A stretch of 48,193 nt of DNA from contig JAURGZ010000012.1 in NCBI GenBank assembly GCA_030833525.1, forward strand, positions 1 to 48,193. Direction: 5' to 3'. Position numbers and translations under genes: made by a program. Below, in pieces: positions 9,686 to 18,271 of this stretch. The notes beneath the pieces are model-generated. The model was not told where the DNA came from and ran no database searches. It saw nothing but the letters and a program-made list of their open reading frames with translations. Each line of letters begins with the position of its first letter. The first letter of the stretch is position 1. The DNA comes from Bacteroidota bacterium (GTDB lineage Bacteria; Bacteroidota; Bacteroidia; NS11-12g; UBA955).

Positions 9686-9693
9686 TACCTTTG
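9686..9693 (+). promoter_or_regulatory. TAnnTTTG box four bases before the pseudouridine synthase ATG
   Basis: TACCTTTG is followed by CGCC and the ATG at 9698. Transcription would begin at or next to the start codon, implying a leaderless mRNA. There is no good -33 TTTG at 17-20 bases. Confidence 0.55.
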
Positions 9694-9697
9694 CGCC

Positions 9698-10402
9698 ATG
9701 CACATCGATGTATTGTTTGAAGACAACCACCTATTGGTGGTCAACAAACCCGCGGGAATGCCCGTACAAGGCGATCACACGGGTGACCCGCATTTGGTAG
9801 AATGGGCCGAACGCTACATCGCAGATAAAGCCGGAAAACCGGGCATGGCCTTTGTTGGCCTGGTGCATCGCCTAGACCGCCCGGTAAGCGGGGCTGTCGT
9901 TTTGGCCAAAACGAGCAAAGCCCTGGCCCGCATGAACGAGGTCTTTCGCAACAAACAAAACCAGAAAATCTACCGGGCGATCACCTTGTTCGAACTTCCC
10001 CAAGAGGAAGGAACCTTGATTCACTACGTGGATAAAGACCCGGTCACACTGAAAGCAGTAGCCTATAAAACACCCAAGCCTGGGGCAAAATCGGCGGTAC
10101 TGCACTACAAGTTACTTGCCAATTACGCGGGGCGCTTTTATTATGAAATTCGACTCGAAACCGGCCGTTTCCATCAAATTCGGGTACAACTCAGCAAGGC
10201 GGGTTGCCCCATCGTTGGCGATTTGAAATACGGGGCGCGCGAGGCCCTACCCGATCGAAGCATTGCCTTGCATGCGTACCGCTTGATCAGCCCGCACGCA
10301 TCGAAAGTGGCACAACCCATTGATGTGTTGGCCCCTGTTCCCAGAGCCCAATGGTGGGAACTCTTCAACGGTTACCACAAAACACAAGGCAAACGCCGTT
10401 AA
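9698..10402 (+). CDS. RluA family RNA pseudouridine synthase
   Basis: The enzyme isomerises uridine to pseudouridine in rRNA or tRNA. The 234 residues begin MHIDVLFEDNHLLVVNKPAG, a typical start for the single-domain (no S4) RluA subgroup. Motif II is GLVHRLDRPVSGAV with the catalytic Asp60; most homologues have Thr where this has Val. FHQIRVQLSKAG and GDLKYGA follow. The start is ATG 9698; an in-frame upstream ATG-like extension to 9590 overlaps the divergent MATE gene and lacks family similarity. Its stop TAA shares the sequence TTAA with the stop of the convergent repair gene. The exact RNA target is not clear. Confidence 0.92.
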   Translation: MHIDVLFEDNHLLVVNKPAGMPVQGDHTGDPHLVEWAERYIADKAGKPGMAFVGLVHRLDRPVSGAVVLAKTSKALARMNEVFRNKQNQKIYRAITLFELPQEEGTLIHYVDKDPVTLKAVAYKTPKPGAKSAVLHYKLLANYAGRFYYEIRLETGRFHQIRVQLSKAGCPIVGDLKYGAREALPDRSIALHAYRLISPHASKVAQPIDVLAPVPRAQWWELFNGYHKTQGKRR

Positions 10403-10734
10403 TAGCGAAGTTCTATGGCGGGATCCCACAAGCGGGCTTGAAAGTCCTGAACGCAATCATCCAAAACCACCACTCCTTCTGACTCCAAGAGCTCTTGCAT
10501 TTGGTTGGGATGGCCAAAGTGGGCCTTCCCGCTGAGCATTCCCAATCGATTTACCACGCGATGAGCCGGCACTTCGGGCGTTTGGCCATGGCTCACATTC
10601 ATCGCCCAACCCACCAAGCGACTGCTGCGTCCAGAACCCAGGTATCGGGCAATGAAACCGTAGGTACACACCCGTCCCGGTGGAATTTGCCGCACCAGGG
10701 CCCAAACATTTTGGTAAAAATCAGATTCTGCCAT
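10399..10734 (-). CDS. Alkyltransferase-like protein (MGMT family, no active-site cysteine)
   Basis: The 111-residue protein is the DNA-binding domain of the O6-alkylguanine transferase family: FYQNVWALVRQIPPGRVCTYG, here split, then RSSRLVGWAMN (arginine finger and helix-turn-helix) and VPAHRVVN. In true transferases the last motif is PCHR; here it is PAHR with Ala57 in place of the acceptor Cys. It therefore cannot transfer alkyl groups and should act like the ATL/YbaZ proteins, which bind alkylated bases and pass them to nucleotide excision repair. Start: ATG 10734; a TTG at 10767 would give an unusual 11-residue extension. It is convergent with the pseudouridine synthase gene. Confidence 0.88.
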   Translation of the reverse strand: MAESDFYQNVWALVRQIPPGRVCTYGFIARYLGSGRSSRLVGWAMNVSHGQTPEVPAHRVVNRLGMLSGKAHFGHPNQMQELLESEGVVVLDDCVQDFQARLWDPAIELRY

Positions 10735-10787
10735 GTTCAAGCCACATTTTGGAACAAATTTTGTCAATACCCCCGAGATTTGTTGCT

Positions 10788-12521
10788 ATGACGCGAAGAA
10801 ATCTATCCTTGACCTTTTTAGTGCTGGGCCTATTCGGCACCCAACTCCAGGCCCAAACCAGCAAAAAAAAGAAACCCAACGCGACTCCCCCCCCCGTTGT
10901 CGAAACCGTTCAACCCCAGCAGGTTGACGATATAATCGAGGAAGAATTAGTTCCTGTACCCTTGCATGACCAAGGCTTCCATACCCCTTCCATCAATTTG
11001 GACCCCTATGCCGGCTTGATCCAAGCCTATCAAGCTCCCAGTCCCAAGCGCATCGTCAACGGCGTGGGCGTATACCCCAAACTCAAAGACACCGCTCAAT
11101 GGAACGGGCGCCAAGCTGGAACCTACAGCCTGCAGTTTAAAATTCGCGGCTTGCAGCAAGGTGATGAGGTTTATTTGGCCGACCATCACATCGGTGGCAA
11201 ATACCTGCGCGACACGGCTTGGGTAGACAAAAAAGGCTGGGCCGTATTTACCGGCACCGAGCGCTTGCAGCGCGGCATGTACTTGTTTGTACTCCCCCAA
11301 AAGCAAGGCTATTTCGAATTCGTAGTCGACGATGATCAAGAATTCAGCATCGAGACTGATACCGCATTCTACACCGGCGAATATTACCCCAACATGGCGG
11401 TAAGCGGCTCTGAAGAGAACCTGCGTTTCTTGAATTACCAAAAAGGCAAAACCGCTGTCATCGAAAAACTCATCGCCGTTGATGAGCAAATGAAAAACGA
11501 CACCTTGCCCGAACAGAAAAAAGCATTGGAAGAAAAACGCCGTGCCCTGTTGATGGAGAAGGAAGATTTTGACCTGAATTACATTCGTCAAAACCCCAAC
11601 AGCCTGCTGGCCCGATTCCTGTACAGCATGGTCGATGTTCCCTACCCCGAACACTTCCCCATCGACCCCATTACAGGATTGGCCGACAGCAGCTTTCCAT
11701 ACACCTGGTACAAAGCCCACTACTGGGACCACATTGATTTCGGGGAAGATGGACTGGTTCGCATGCCGGTGAACATCATGAAGCAGAAGATGGACTTCTT
11801 CTTCGATAAAATCATTTTACCCGATCCCGACTCGTGCATTCAAGTCTGCGAATTTCTGCTCAACAAAACAGCGGGCTCCGTTGAAATGGAAAAATACATG
11901 ACTTGGTACCTAACCAACCGCTTTGAATCCAGCAACATCATGGGCCAAGACAAGGTATTCGTGTACCTGGCTTTGAACACCTACTGCCGAGGCAAGGCTT
12001 GGTGGGCCGATTCGAACACCATCAGCAAAATGTGCGAGAATGCCTACCGCCGGGCGCATACGGTCATTGGGCAATTGGCCCCTCCCTTGGAGCTGCAAGA
12101 CAAAAATGAAAATTGGGTCAACACGGCTTCGGTCAAAGCCCCCTGGACCATCATGATTTTCTGGGATCCTACCTGCGGCCATTGCAAAGAGGTCATGCCT
12201 AAGTTGGCCAAAATTTACAACGACAACAAAGACAAAGGTTGGAAAGTCATTGCCCTTTCGTCTGGCGATAAGCGCAGCGAATGGATCGATTACATGAAGG
12301 CGCACCCCGAGATGGATGGCTTCATTCATCTGATTCGCGACAAAGTGCAATCTGAGTTCATGAAGCAAAATCTGTACGCTTATTACGTCATTGCCTCACC
12401 CACCATTTATGTTTTGGATTCCAACCGCAAGGTGGTGGCCAACCGCATCGACGTCGAAAAAATAGAAGAATTCATTGGGCACTTGGAAGCCATCGAAAAG
12501 GCCAAAACCAAAGCCGAATAA
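10788..12521 (+). CDS. Secreted thioredoxin-fold protein (TlpA-like, DUF4369/DUF5106-type)
   Basis: The 577-residue protein starts MTRRNLSLTFLVLGLFGTQLQAQ, a signal peptide, followed by a Lys- and Pro-rich linker. A beta-rich domain (about 95-200, with FKIRGLQQGDEVYLAD) resembles DUF4369. A long helical middle part (about 205-440) resembles DUF5106. The C-terminal thioredoxin fold (about 445-575) carries the redox pair WDPTCGHCKEV, Cys463 and Cys466. Such proteins are common in Bacteroidota and probably reduce or isomerise disulfides in the periplasm. The ATG at 10788 is the first codon compatible with the signal peptide. The domain names are from memory of the family; the thioredoxin part is certain. 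Confidence 0.88.
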   Translation: MTRRNLSLTFLVLGLFGTQLQAQTSKKKKPNATPPPVVETVQPQQVDDIIEEELVPVPLHDQGFHTPSINLDPYAGLIQAYQAPSPKRIVNGVGVYPKLKDTAQWNGRQAGTYSLQFKIRGLQQGDEVYLADHHIGGKYLRDTAWVDKKGWAVFTGTERLQRGMYLFVLPQKQGYFEFVVDDDQEFSIETDTAFYTGEYYPNMAVSGSEENLRFLNYQKGKTAVIEKLIAVDEQMKNDTLPEQKKALEEKRRALLMEKEDFDLNYIRQNPNSLLARFLYSMVDVPYPEHFPIDPITGLADSSFPYTWYKAHYWDHIDFGEDGLVRMPVNIMKQKMDFFFDKIILPDPDSCIQVCEFLLNKTAGSVEMEKYMTWYLTNRFESSNIMGQDKVFVYLALNTYCRGKAWWADSNTISKMCENAYRRAHTVIGQLAPPLELQDKNENWVNTASVKAPWTIMIFWDPTCGHCKEVMPKLAKIYNDNKDKGWKVIALSSGDKRSEWIDYMKAHPEMDGFIHLIRDKVQSEFMKQNLYAYYVIASPTIYVLDSNRKVVANRIDVEKIEEFIGHLEAIEKAKTKAE

Positions 12522-12524
12522 ATC

Positions 12525-13160
12525 TCATTGGCCATTCGTTCGCAATGCCCGGGGTATGCACTCTGGGCATTCTTTTTTTAGGTCGTTCCACAGCGTTGAG
12601 CCATAAATCTTGAATCCATAGGTGTAGATGGGTCCAGAAAAATAAGTACCCCCGGCAATTCGGGCTCCCAGGCCACCGGTAACTCCGAAATAGCGAGCGA
12701 ATCGAACCGATGCCAACACCGAAGCTTCAACCGGCAGCAACCTACCCTGTTGCAGGACTTGGCCTTGCAAATCCTGCTGTTTATAGCCTCCAAAACCCAC
12801 CTGGGCGGTGCTCCACAATTGCCAGCGCCAAGATTGGTGCAAGCGATAATCCAAACTCAAGGACAGGTAACGATAGCGGTATTCTGACTGGGAATCTACC
12901 CGGGTATACGGGCAGTGATAATACCCCACATAAGCTCCCACCGGGCCTAAATCCATGCCCGCACGATAACCTTGAATGACAACCGGTTGCCCTCCCAAAT
13001 AACTGCGCCTTGAATCCAAGCCACCCGAAGGATAAATGGGATTGCTCATGGCCACACGAAAGGTATCACGCCAGTTGCCAAAAATGAAAAAAGAGTCAGT
13101 TTGGGCCGACAAAGGGCCCATTAGACCCCACATGCATAAGCCTACTGCCATTTTTCTCAC
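12525..13160 (-). CDS. Small envelope beta-barrel protein of unknown function
   Basis: No family is recognised. The 211 residues begin MRKMAVGLCMWGLMGPLSAQ, a signal peptide, and continue with amphipathic beta-strands (YRYRYLSLSLDYRL, WSTAQVGFGGY, GGLGARIAGG), which suggests an outer-membrane barrel. GTG 13160 gives the positively charged n-region and lies 5 bases after a TATCTTTG box; ATG 13151 is an alternative and would shorten it by three residues. A CPEC pair near the C-terminus (ECPECIPR) is unusual for a barrel and could form a disulfide. It ends three bases from the convergent thioredoxin-fold gene. Confidence 0.65.
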   Translation of the reverse strand: MRKMAVGLCMWGLMGPLSAQTDSFFIFGNWRDTFRVAMSNPIYPSGGLDSRRSYLGGQPVVIQGYRAGMDLGPVGAYVGYYHCPYTRVDSQSEYRYRYLSLSLDYRLHQSWRWQLWSTAQVGFGGYKQQDLQGQVLQQGRLLPVEASVLASVRFARYFGVTGGLGARIAGGTYFSGPIYTYGFKIYGSTLWNDLKKECPECIPRALRTNGQ

Positions 13161-13165
13161 GTCCT

Positions 13166-13173
13166 CAAAGATA
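13166..13173 (-). promoter_or_regulatory. TAnnTTTG -7 box of the small envelope protein
   Basis: TATCTTTG on the minus strand, 5 bases before GTG 13160 and 14 before ATG 13151. The choice of start decides whether this transcript has a leader. Confidence 0.5.
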
Positions 13174-13212
13174 AATGCTTGGCTTGTTCCTTCAGGGAGC
13201 GATATTCACAGC

Positions 13213-13905
13213 ATGATTGCACGTTTTGCCCTTTGCGCAGGTATTTTCTTATGTTCTTCTTCGGCTATGTCACAGTCTTTCAAACCGAATGATCGCGATC
13301 TAAGCCTGGAATTCACCCTGCTGTGGCAAACGGGTTCTGCGCCCATTCGAACGCAGGTAAGCGAAATCAAAGCCCGTTATTTTCGGGTAACTGACGAGCA
13401 AACGACAGCCTACCGACTGCGCATCGCTCCCTCGTTTGGGCGCGAAAGCAGTTCGGTCACCTTTGCCCCTTTGCAGGTGAGCGACCGTACCCTCACCCAA
13501 TACAGCGTAGAAGCCGCCCTGGGATTTGAAAAACACAGAGGTTCAAACCCCCGACTCTCGGCCTACTACGGCGCTGAAATCGTCTTTTCAACCGAATACA
13601 ACGAACTCGATGCGAGCAACACGCTTGACGGGCTGAATTTTACCGATGGGGCTCATTTGAATTCATCGGTTTCTGGTGGGTTTGGCTTCGGTGCTGCCGC
13701 TCTAGCCGGCATAGACTTCTATCCTACTGAAAGACTGTTTATTGGGGCTGAAATGAGCCTATTGATGGGCTATCGGCACCTGGGATACCAGCAAACAGCC
13801 ATCACCAATCAAGGCTTAACAACCAATGTGGAGCAAAACTTGGGCACCCAAATAGGCCTTGAAATCAGCAACCGCAACGGCATTCGTTTGGGATTTCTAT
13901 TCTAA
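13213..13905 (+). CDS. Outer-membrane beta-barrel protein of unknown function
   Basis: The 230-residue protein starts MIARFALCAGIFLCSSSAMSQ, a signal peptide ending Ser-Gln. Alternating strands follow (YRLRIAPSFGRES, SVEAALGFEKH, RLSAYYGAEIVFSTEY), then a Gly/Ala-rich turn GGFGFGAAALAGIDF and the closing strand GIRLGFLF ending in Phe, the usual barrel signal. It resembles the small Bacteroidota outer-membrane barrels in general, without a specific match. The ATG at 13213 fits the signal peptide; the frame stays open upstream through the divergent gene but is not supported. The desaturase gene follows after 52 bases with its own box. Confidence 0.7.
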   Translation: MIARFALCAGIFLCSSSAMSQSFKPNDRDLSLEFTLLWQTGSAPIRTQVSEIKARYFRVTDEQTTAYRLRIAPSFGRESSSVTFAPLQVSDRTLTQYSVEAALGFEKHRGSNPRLSAYYGAEIVFSTEYNELDASNTLDGLNFTDGAHLNSSVSGGFGFGAAALAGIDFYPTERLFIGAEMSLLMGYRHLGYQQTAITNQGLTTNVEQNLGTQIGLEISNRNGIRLGFLF

Positions 13906-13934
13906 AACATAGACGGCTTTTCCCTTGTGAACCG

Positions 13935-13942
13935 TACCTTTG
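13935..13942 (+). promoter_or_regulatory. TAnnTTTG -7 box of the first desaturase
   Basis: TACCTTTG ends 15 bases before ATG 13958. The TTG inside this box is in frame with the gene and could be mistaken for the start codon. Confidence 0.55.
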
Positions 13943-13957
13943 AGGGAAAGATCCCCT

Positions 13958-15034
13958 ATGCAATCGGTTCGTTTTGAAGGGCGCAATGCCCAATTTTTCT
14001 CCACCTTGCGTTCACGCATAGATCAGTATTTCCAGGAGAATGATTTGCGCCCAACGGGCAATTGGAAATTGTACCACAAAACCTTGGTATTGGCCGCTTT
14101 GGGCATCAGCACCTACGTCATTTGGGTATTTTTCAATCCCGGTTCCTTGTGGATCGACCTATTGCTCACCTTTTTAATGGGAGTCAGTTTTGCCGGCATT
14201 GGATTCAACGTCATGCACGACGGGGCCCATGGTTCTTACAGCCGTAAAAGCTGGGTGAACAATTTGATGGCCTACAGCCTCAATGTACTCGGTGGAAACG
14301 CACACTACTGGCACGAAAAGCACAACGTCGCCCACCACTCTTTTACCAACATCAACGGGGTTGATGAAGACATAGATGCCGCTCCCATGATGCGCATGAA
14401 CACAGGCCAACCCCGCAAGTGGTTTCACCGTTTTCAGCACATTTACGTTTGGCCTTTGTACTCCTTTGCCTATTTGGCTTGGATTTTCTACCAAGATTTC
14501 GCGAAGTATTTCAGCGGTAAAATCGCCGTTCGCGACATGAAAGAACAATTGCACGGATGGGGCCATGTGGGTTTCTGGGGTAGCAAAATCGCCTACATCG
14601 GCTTGTTCATTGTGCTGCCCATTTACATGCTGGGTTGGCCCGTTGCCCTCGGCGGTTACTTTTGCCTCTCTCTGACAACCGGCATCTTCATCACCACCGT
14701 GTTTCAAATGGCGCACGTGGTTGAAAACATGGACTTCATTACCGGCACGGAAGATTTGACGACTGTTCCCAGCGATTGGGCTTCGCACCAAGTGCAGACC
14801 ACCTCCAATTTCGCTACCAAAAACCGCTTTTGGGCTTGGATGTTGGGAGGGCTGAATTTCCAGGTAGAACATCACTTGTTCCCCAAAATCAGCCACATTC
14901 ACTACCCCAAATTGAACGAAATTGTCAAAAAAACCTGCGAAGAGTTCCAGGTTCGCTATCAGGAATTCCCGACCTTTTTGGCCGCCATTCGTTCGCACAT
15001 CGCCCACCTGAAAGCCGTAGGCCAAGCCGCCTAA
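13958..15034 (+). CDS. Membrane fatty acid desaturase (acyl-lipid/acyl-CoA type), first copy
   Basis: This di-iron enzyme introduces a double bond into lipid acyl chains in the inner membrane. The 358 residues hold four hydrophobic helices and the three histidine boxes: HDGAH at 87-91, HNVAHH at 122-127 and QVEHH at 302-306, as in the DesA3/linoleoyl-CoA desaturase family. No cytochrome b5 domain is fused. Start: ATG 13958; the in-frame TTG at 13940 lies inside the promoter box. A second desaturase of similar length lies at 17126-18217 on the other strand, with the exporter gene between them. The regiospecificity cannot be read from sequence. Confidence 0.92.
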   Translation: MQSVRFEGRNAQFFSTLRSRIDQYFQENDLRPTGNWKLYHKTLVLAALGISTYVIWVFFNPGSLWIDLLLTFLMGVSFAGIGFNVMHDGAHGSYSRKSWVNNLMAYSLNVLGGNAHYWHEKHNVAHHSFTNINGVDEDIDAAPMMRMNTGQPRKWFHRFQHIYVWPLYSFAYLAWIFYQDFAKYFSGKIAVRDMKEQLHGWGHVGFWGSKIAYIGLFIVLPIYMLGWPVALGGYFCLSLTTGIFITTVFQMAHVVENMDFITGTEDLTTVPSDWASHQVQTTSNFATKNRFWAWMLGGLNFQVEHHLFPKISHIHYPKLNEIVKKTCEEFQVRYQEFPTFLAAIRSHIAHLKAVGQAA

Positions 15035-15090
15035 TGCCTTCCGTGCTAAACCATTCCCGCCTTCAGGCTGTTTAGCCTCTGTTCACGGGT

Positions 15091-17148
15091 ATGCGTTTGT
15101 TCATTGCTTATTTCTGGAAGCATCCCAAACGGGGTTTATGGGCCGTATTACTGGCCTTGGCCTTCGCCTTGCCATTCGCCAACCGGGTAAGCATCACAGG
15201 CTCGCTGTCGGGCTTCGAAGCCCATGGCAGCCCCTTGTTCGAAGAGGCCGCCCAATTTGACTCCCTTTTTGGACGCGCCGATGCGCTGTTGCTCGTGGCC
15301 GTTGAGCCCAGTGGTCAAGGCGATTTCTGGAAGGGATGTGCCGAACTGGAAAAGCGCATTCGCAAAGCCAGCCCTGGCGTTGAAATCTATTCCCCCAGGC
15401 GATTCGCACGTACCTACTTCTCCCTGAATACAGCCAGCGAGCCCCCCAGCTTGGATAGCCAACTGAGCCTTTTGAAAACCCATCCCAAAATGGGGGCTTT
15501 TATAGGCCAAAATGGCCAATCGGTGCTCTTGGTGGCCCAAACTCAATCCCAGGCCTTCCCAGTCCACTTAATGGATGAATTGCGAGGCGATGTACACCCC
15601 AGTTTGGACACATGCTACGTGTACAGCATTCCTGAGCTAGAGGAGGCCATTCAAGCCTCATTGCTGCGCGACATGTTCCTGGTTTGCGGGTTGCTGCTGC
15701 TGGTGGTTTTGCTTTATTTGGGCTGGGCGTATCGAAGCTGGAAAGGTCCCCTGTGGGCCATCGCCGGCATGGTGCCGAGCCTTTTGTTTTCCTTTCTGCT
15801 ATACGGCATTCTCGATATTCCCATCAATGTCATCACCTCTCTAGCCCTTCCCGTAGTATTGGTACTGGCTTTGTGCGACGCCATACATTTACTGGGTGCC
15901 ATTCAACACGAAGGTCCGACCCAAGAGGCTTTGGAGCGCCTTGCAACTCCTTCTTTCTTCAGCAGCCTCACCTCTGCCGCGGCTTTCTTCAGTTTCGCCT
16001 TCAGCGAGACGGCCAATATTCAAATGTTAGGACTGGTTACGGGCTTAGCATTGCTGGCCGAATTTTTCCTTTCCCTGCTCCTTGCCCCCCTGTGGATGCC
16101 CAAGGTCATGCTGCCGTCTCAGCCTCCCAAAACCCTTTTGCGTGTCACGTCCCACTTAGGTCGCTACCAAAAAGCGTGGACCTGGGGATTTGCCGCTATG
16201 AGCCTGGGGGCATTGGCTTTGTTGCCCCGCCTGCACTTCCAATCAGACCCAGAAGCCTTTTATCCCAACGGCCATGTGGTAACCACCGCCCATCGATACA
16301 TCAATTCCCAATTTCAAGCGCAAAACAGTTTGAGTTTGTGGGGCGATTTTCCATCGCTGAACGATGGCCAGATCCAACGCTTGGAACAGTTTTGCGATGA
16401 ATTGGCCCAAGACCCAAGGGTGCTTCGAATGGACCGGCCCAACCAAGAATTGAACTGGGATCAAGGCATTCCATTTTCCCTGCCTGAGGCGCGAAAGCCG
16501 AATCCGTTGGGGCCCTTTCAAAGCCCTGATGGCCGCCTCTTCAAAGCTGATTTTCGCTTTCGAAGCCCTGAGGAATTGGTGGCCTTCAGCCAAGATTCGG
16601 CGAATGCCGCAGCCATGGCTCAGATGGGTTTGCACCCTCACAGCGGCGCCTTGCTCTATGACTACATCAACCACGACCTTGCTCGATCCCTTTTCAAGAG
16701 TTTGAGCAGTTCGGGACTGGCCATCGTTTTCGTTCTGTGGCTGCTAACACGCAGCTGGAAGCAAGCCTTGTTGGGCCTGGTGCCGAACATCCTTCCCTTG
16801 GGAGCTGCGGTTTGGGCCTTTACCCTATTCGGCTTGGATTTGAATCTCATGACCGCCATTACAGCCGTAGTCTGCTTAGGCCTACTGGACGATGATACGG
16901 TCCATGTTTTGTACCGACGCATGGTGCTCAAAGAGCCCTTGGGAGGCCTGCAACATTCGCTGTTGGATTCGGCTCTCTTGCTCAGCCTGGGCTTTGGGTT
17001 GTTCACCCTGAGCCACTTCTACCCCACTCGGGTTTTCGGAGCCGTGAGTGCTGGGGTTTTCTTGATTGGAATTCTAGGCGAATTGACCTTTTTTCAACGC
17101 GTATTGGATCGCTTTTCGTCAGGGGTTACGCCACCGCATGACCCATAG
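15091..17148 (+). CDS. MMPL/RND superfamily exporter, probable lipid transporter
   Basis: The 685-residue inner-membrane protein has the duplicated RND layout. The first helix is near residue 15-30, a periplasmic domain spans about 35-195, and five to six helices follow (about 195-350). The same pattern repeats with a loop (about 375-525) and helices to 680. Charged residues inside helices, LCDAIHLLG (about 263) and LLDDDTVHVLY (about 600), occupy equivalent places in the two halves, as expected for proton relay. It is at the short end for the superfamily and lacks the docking domain of drug pumps, matching predicted MMPL-type exporters. The flanking desaturases suggest a lipid substrate (inference). 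Its last 23 bases overlap the convergent desaturase gene. Confidence 0.88.
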   Translation: MRLFIAYFWKHPKRGLWAVLLALAFALPFANRVSITGSLSGFEAHGSPLFEEAAQFDSLFGRADALLLVAVEPSGQGDFWKGCAELEKRIRKASPGVEIYSPRRFARTYFSLNTASEPPSLDSQLSLLKTHPKMGAFIGQNGQSVLLVAQTQSQAFPVHLMDELRGDVHPSLDTCYVYSIPELEEAIQASLLRDMFLVCGLLLLVVLLYLGWAYRSWKGPLWAIAGMVPSLLFSFLLYGILDIPINVITSLALPVVLVLALCDAIHLLGAIQHEGPTQEALERLATPSFFSSLTSAAAFFSFAFSETANIQMLGLVTGLALLAEFFLSLLLAPLWMPKVMLPSQPPKTLLRVTSHLGRYQKAWTWGFAAMSLGALALLPRLHFQSDPEAFYPNGHVVTTAHRYINSQFQAQNSLSLWGDFPSLNDGQIQRLEQFCDELAQDPRVLRMDRPNQELNWDQGIPFSLPEARKPNPLGPFQSPDGRLFKADFRFRSPEELVAFSQDSANAAAMAQMGLHPHSGALLYDYINHDLARSLFKSLSSSGLAIVFVLWLLTRSWKQALLGLVPNILPLGAAVWAFTLFGLDLNLMTAITAVVCLGLLDDDTVHVLYRRMVLKEPLGGLQHSLLDSALLLSLGFGLFTLSHFYPTRVFGAVSAGVFLIGILGELTFFQRVLDRFSSGVTPPHDP

Positions 17149-18217
17149 ACTTCATCCAGCGAATGTGGCTAGCCACCGCTTCTCCAAACTTGGGGTATTC
17201 CTTGTAATCGACCTCGTATTTGGCCGCTACCTTCCTCAATATTTCATTGATCTTGGGATAGTGAACGTGCGAAATCTGTGGAAATAAGTGGTGCTCAACC
17301 TGAAAGTTCAAACCACCCGTAAACCATTTAGCAAAGGCTGATTGTGTGCTGAAGTTGGAGGTTGTCATCATCTGATGAACCGCCCATTCGTTGGGCATCT
17401 TGTTTTGATCGGGCTCCATGGCTTCGATGTCTTCAAAATGGCAGTGTTCAACCGCATGAGCCAACTGGAATACCACAGACAGCAGAATGCCCAAGGCCAC
17501 GTGCAAGACCACAAAACTCAAGATTCCATAAGCCCAGCCCAATACATATACCGGCAGGGCAATGTAAACGACGGTGTACAAAATCTTGGTGACCCAGAAC
17601 AAGAGGTGTTCATACCAACCCATTTGAGGCATTTTGCTTTGGTTGACCTCACCTTTGAAGTATTTGAGCATGTCGTTTCCAAACATCCACCAGATGGTTG
17701 AAATGGCATACAAACCAAACATGTAGATGTGCTGAAACTTGTGAGCACGCTTCATGGGCTGAGATTCGCAGTGACGCAAAACCGGACTCTTGGCGATGTC
17801 ATCATCGATGCCATCAATGTTGGTCCAGGTATGGTGCAACACGTTGTGTTTAAACTTCCATATGTGAGCATCTGAACCCAGCAAATGCATGCTATGACTC
17901 ATCAATTTGTTTACCCAAGGCTTGGTTGAATACGAACCGTGACAGGCATCGTGCATGACGTTGAATCCCATGAAGGCATGCAGGATACCGATCATAAAAA
18001 ACAAGGCCATGCTTCCCCAAATGGGAAGACCCGCAAAAAGAGCAAAATAGTAACACAAAGGAGCTGCGATGAGCACGAAAGCCGTTTTACCCCACAGGGT
18101 AATGTTGCCCGCTTTGCTCATGCGATTGGACTGGAAGTACGCATCTACTTCGCTGCGCAATTCGGCAAAAAATTGGTTGCCGTGGTTGGCGAATCCGACA
18201 GTTTTTGTCTTCGTCAT
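17126..18217 (-). CDS. Membrane fatty acid desaturase, second copy
   Basis: The 363-residue paralogue of the desaturase at 13958 has the same three histidine boxes, HDACHGSY, HNVLHHTWTN and QVEHHLFPQ, and the same C-terminal run ISHVHYPKINEI versus ISHIHYPKLNEI in the first copy. The segments between the boxes have diverged, which suggests different substrates or positions of action. Start: ATG 18217 (MTKTKTVGFANHGNQFF); an in-frame TTG further upstream is unlikely. A TATCTTTA sequence just before the start is a one-mismatch -7 box. Its stop lies inside the 3' end of the exporter gene. Confidence 0.92.
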   Translation of the reverse strand: MTKTKTVGFANHGNQFFAELRSEVDAYFQSNRMSKAGNITLWGKTAFVLIAAPLCYYFALFAGLPIWGSMALFFMIGILHAFMGFNVMHDACHGSYSTKPWVNKLMSHSMHLLGSDAHIWKFKHNVLHHTWTNIDGIDDDIAKSPVLRHCESQPMKRAHKFQHIYMFGLYAISTIWWMFGNDMLKYFKGEVNQSKMPQMGWYEHLLFWVTKILYTVVYIALPVYVLGWAYGILSFVVLHVALGILLSVVFQLAHAVEHCHFEDIEAMEPDQNKMPNEWAVHQMMTTSNFSTQSAFAKWFTGGLNFQVEHHLFPQISHVHYPKINEILRKVAAKYEVDYKEYPKFGEAVASHIRWMKSMGHAVA

Positions 18218-18271
18218 AGCAGGGTAAAGATACGCGAAGAAAGGTGGCTTGCGCAACTGCAAAATGTCTGT

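Noticed and set aside
14174-15025. A long open frame antisense to the first desaturase (283 codons)
   Set aside because: It is the mirror of a strongly conserved desaturase; its product has no domain pattern, and GC-rich codon bias alone opens such frames.
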